From positions 1 to 7,239 of the forward strand of contig JAQGKN010000332.1 in NCBI GenBank assembly GCA_028290085.1: a stretch of DNA of 7,239 nucleotides, read 5' to 3'. Under the pieces are notes generated by a model. That model saw only the letters and a list, made by a program, of their open reading frames with translations. It ran no database searches and was not told the origin of the DNA. Of the stretch, positions 5,530-7,239 are shown piece by piece (positions within the stretch are counted from its first letter, which is position 1; the number at the start of each line of letters is the position of its first letter). A program made the translations under genes and the position numbers. This DNA comes from Hyphomicrobiales bacterium (lineage in GTDB: Bacteria > Pseudomonadota > Alphaproteobacteria > Rhizobiales > Beijerinckiaceae).

Positions 5530-6156
5530 TCAGCTTCGCCACGTCTGCTCAGCTTCCTGAGAGCCTATCACGAAGACGTGTCCCCCCGACGAGATGCCGA
5601 GCGCAGGTTGGCCGTCTGCCACAATCGGCACTGCCCGCTCGACGAGATCATAGACCAGGGCGCGTGTGAGAAGCGCCCATAGACCGCCGCGCACGTGAAC
5701 ATAAGGCTTGATACCCGAAGCGGGGCCGGATTCGAAGCGGAGCGGATGATCGGGCCCAGCCTCGACCTCGTCATCGACATTCGTGCGAAAGCGCAGTGTC
5801 GGCCCGTCCGGCCCATCCAGTACCGACATTTCCATGGCCATAAACGGCGCGTCGGCGACCTCGATGGAGATTTTTTCAATTGGGGTCACAAGAAAATAGC
5901 CATCCGCGTCCTTGCGCAGAATGGTCGAGAACAAGCGCACCAGCGGCTTTCGACCAATGGGTGAACCTTGATACAGCCATGTGCCATTGCTTGTGATTTT
6001 CAGGCCGATATCGCCGCAATCAGGCGGATTCCACAGATGAACGGGTGGCAAGCCGGGCGTTGCTGTATGGGCAGCAGCGGCGAGCGATTCGAGTGCGCCG
6101 GCGGGATTTTGCGGGGCATTCGACGGGTTTGCCTTCGAATTGACCTCGTCTGCCAT
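5530..6156 (-). CDS. DUF1285 family protein
   Basis: A 208-residue protein of unknown function, soluble by appearance (no signal peptide or membrane helix). After a low-complexity Asn/Ala/Pro-rich start (residues 1-35), the family core begins with LWNPPDCGDIGLKI (41-54). It continues through GTWLYQGSPIGRKPLVRLFSTILR (58-81) and YFLVTPIEKISIEV (87-100), and PYVHVRGGLWALLTRALVYDLV near 151-172. These match the DUF1285 pattern as I remember it. The ATG at 6156 is chosen because upstream residues do not resemble the family; its ribosome site is weak, and ATG 6207 is the alternative. It is the first gene of the operon with the Nudix and cca genes and diverges from moxR. No enzymatic residues can be named. 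Confidence 0.88.
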   Translation of the reverse strand: MADEVNSKANPSNAPQNPAGALESLAAAAHTATPGLPPVHLWNPPDCGDIGLKITSNGTWLYQGSPIGRKPLVRLFSTILRKDADGYFLVTPIEKISIEVADAPFMAMEMSVLDGPDGPTLRFRTNVDDEVEAGPDHPLRFESGPASGIKPYVHVRGGLWALLTRALVYDLVERAVPIVADGQPALGISSGGHVFVIGSQEAEQTWRS

Positions 6157-6317
6157 ATTCTCGCACCGTAGCCTGTGAGGAGATCCCGGACTTGTGAGGA
6201 TCGACATTAGCGTGCCGCGTCCTAAAGTGGTCTGTCGGTCTATTCTAGTCGCGTGCGGCCGAAACCGAAACACTGGGGTATGCGCGGGGCCAGCTGGCGC
6301 CGCGACGAGGAGCCGAG
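6157..6317. promoter_or_regulatory. Divergent control region between DUF1285 and moxR
   Basis: These 161 nt must hold the promoters of both the minus-strand operon and moxR. Visible elements are a direct repeat of TGTGAGGA (6174-6181 and 6193-6200) and a tandem CCGAAACCGAAA (6259-6270). There is a good minus-strand -10-like TAGAAT at 6247-6242, which overlaps TATTCT (6241-6246) on the + strand, and a palindrome GCCAGCTGGC (6289-6298). No convincing -35 box pairs with either -10. The strong GAGGAG of moxR is at 6307-6312. Confidence 0.6.
6174..6200. repeat. Direct repeat TGTGAGGA, 19-nt period
   Basis: Two exact copies of TGTGAGGA start 19 nt apart (6174 and 6193), each followed within two bases by a GATC-containing stretch. 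They sit just upstream of the DUF1285 start codon. The period is close to two helical turns, which would suit a dimeric regulator, but there is no known factor to name. Confidence 0.4.
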
Positions 6318-7239
6318 ATGAGTGTCATGCAGGAGAATGCCGCCACCTCCATGGATTCCGCCGTTGCGCGTGCCGCCGAACAGGCGCTAGACAAGGTTGC
6401 CGCTGCGCGCGCGGCCATAGGCACGGTGATCTTCGGGCAGGAGACGGTGGTCGAAGAGGCGCTGGTCACGTTGATCGCGGGCGGGCATGGCCTGCTCGTC
6501 GGCGTCCCCGGACTCGCCAAGACGAAGCTCGTGGAGACACTGGGCACCGTGCTCGGGCTCGATTCGCGGCGCGTGCAATTCACGCCCGATCTGATGCCAT
6601 CCGATATTCTGGGCTCGGAAATTCTGGAGGAGGGGTCCGACCGCGCGCGCTCGTTCCGCTTCGTGCGTGGGCCTATCTTCGCGCAATTGCTGATGGCGGA
6701 CGAAATCAACCGCGCCAGCCCGCGCACGCAATCCGCGCTTTTGCAGGCCATGCAGGAATATCACGTCACTGTCTCTGGCGAGCGGCACGATCTGCCGCGC
6801 CCGTTCCATGTGCTGGCAACGCAGAACCCGCTGGAGCAGGAGGGCACCTATCCGCTGCCTGAAGCGCAGCTCGATCGCTTTCTCATGCAGATCGATGTCA
6901 CCTATCCCGACCGCGCGGCCGAGCGCCGCATCCTGATCGAGACCACAGGCGAAAACGAGGCCAAGGTGCGCGCCGTGATGAGCGCGGACGATCTCATGTC
7001 CACGCAGCGTCTCGTGCGCCGCCTGCCGGTCGGCGACAAGATCGTCGACGCCATTCTCGACACGGTGCGTGCTTCGCGTCCGGGCGAAGGCGATACCGAA
7101 ATCACCAAGCACATCGCCTGGGGCCCGGGTCCGCGAGCGGCACAAGCCTTGATGCTGGCCTCACGTGCGCGCGCACTCGTCGATGGGCGGCTTGCGCCTT
7201 CGATCGACGATATCGTCGCGCTGGCGGAGCCGGTTCTGA
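6318..7239 (+). CDS. moxR: MoxR-family AAA+ ATPase (3' end outside window)
   Basis: The first 307 codons are present and the frame is open at the right edge. Family members are usually about 330 residues, so only the C-terminal tip is missing. This is a cytoplasmic ATPase thought to act as a chaperone that activates partner proteins carrying von Willebrand factor A domains. The Walker A is GVPGLAKT (62-69), where Ala before Lys is normal for MoxR, and the Walker B is LLMADE (124-129), followed by INRASPRTQSALLQAM. Sensor 1 is ATQNP (167-171), followed by LEQEGTYPLPEAQLDRF. WGPGPRA (268-274) marks the sensor 2 region. The ATG at 6318 has GAGGAG five bases upstream, which decides the start over the in-frame ATGs at 6327 and 6351. 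Downstream partners such as a DUF58 gene are expected from other alphaproteobacteria but not seen. Confidence 0.95.
   Translation, partial: MSVMQENAATSMDSAVARAAEQALDKVAAARAAIGTVIFGQETVVEEALVTLIAGGHGLLVGVPGLAKTKLVETLGTVLGLDSRRVQFTPDLMPSDILGSEILEEGSDRARSFRFVRGPIFAQLLMADEINRASPRTQSALLQAMQEYHVTVSGERHDLPRPFHVLATQNPLEQEGTYPLPEAQLDRFLMQIDVTYPDRAAERRILIETTGENEAKVRAVMSADDLMSTQRLVRRLPVGDKIVDAILDTVRASRPGEGDTEITKHIAWGPGPRAAQALMLASRARALVDGRLAPSIDDIVALAEPVL

Noticed and set aside
4798..5682. 294-codon open frame on the + strand across the Nudix gene and its neighbours
   Set aside because: It spans three real minus-strand genes with recognised motifs, and its product has low-complexity Arg/Ala/His content. 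It is a coding shadow.
6501..6524. Walker A of MoxR reads GVPGLAKT, not GxxGxGKT
   Set aside because: Ala before Lys is common in MoxR-family ATPases and does not suggest loss of ATP binding.
6387..7145. 252-codon minus-strand frame opposite moxR
   Set aside because: The + strand frame carries Walker A, Walker B and sensor motifs. The antisense product is a mirror of GC-rich codons.

Overview
The window reads as ordinary chromosome from a GC-rich alphaproteobacterium, most likely a member of the Hyphomicrobiales. Three things point there: the Omp25/31-type outer-membrane protein, the DUF1285 / CoA pyrophosphatase / CCA-transferase cluster divergent from a moxR gene, and the strong GC bias at third codon positions. 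Genus cannot be fixed from this sequence alone. There are ten protein genes, two of them cut by the window edges. I see no tRNA, rRNA, insertion sequence, CRISPR array or phage gene.

Left part (1-2057). The last 17 codons of what looks like a cold-shock-domain protein are followed by a complete YibF-like glutathione S-transferase gene, both on the + strand. A strong 12-bp hairpin separates the latter from a convergent minus-strand gene for a BON-LysM protein that closely resembles E. coli Kbp (YgaU). Next on the minus strand is a short secreted beta-barrel protein of the Omp25/31 type, with its own rho-independent terminator.

Middle (2058-3497). A 393-nt gene-free stretch, visibly richer in A+T than its surroundings, separates the porin-like gene from a divergent short-chain dehydrogenase. 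That enzyme has Asp, not Ser, 13 residues before its catalytic Tyr. This is the pteridine reductase (PTR1/FolM-like) arrangement, and it suggests a role in reducing pterins or folate. Its stop codon directly abuts the stop codon of an 86-residue hypothetical gene on the other strand.

Right part (3237-7239). A compact minus-strand operon runs DUF1285 protein, Nudix CoA pyrophosphatase, class II CCA-adding enzyme, then the hypothetical gene. The first three genes abut or overlap, which suggests translational coupling. A 161-nt divergent control region with short direct repeats separates this operon from a + strand MoxR-family AAA+ ATPase that runs off the right edge. In related bacteria moxR is usually the first gene of a moxR-DUF58-von Willebrand factor A cluster.

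I found no clear new system. The leads most worth checking are the pteridine-reductase-like dehydrogenase, the conserved-looking small protein in the CCA operon, the Glu-for-Asp change at the CCA enzyme's metal site, and the repeats in the DUF1285/moxR intergenic region.
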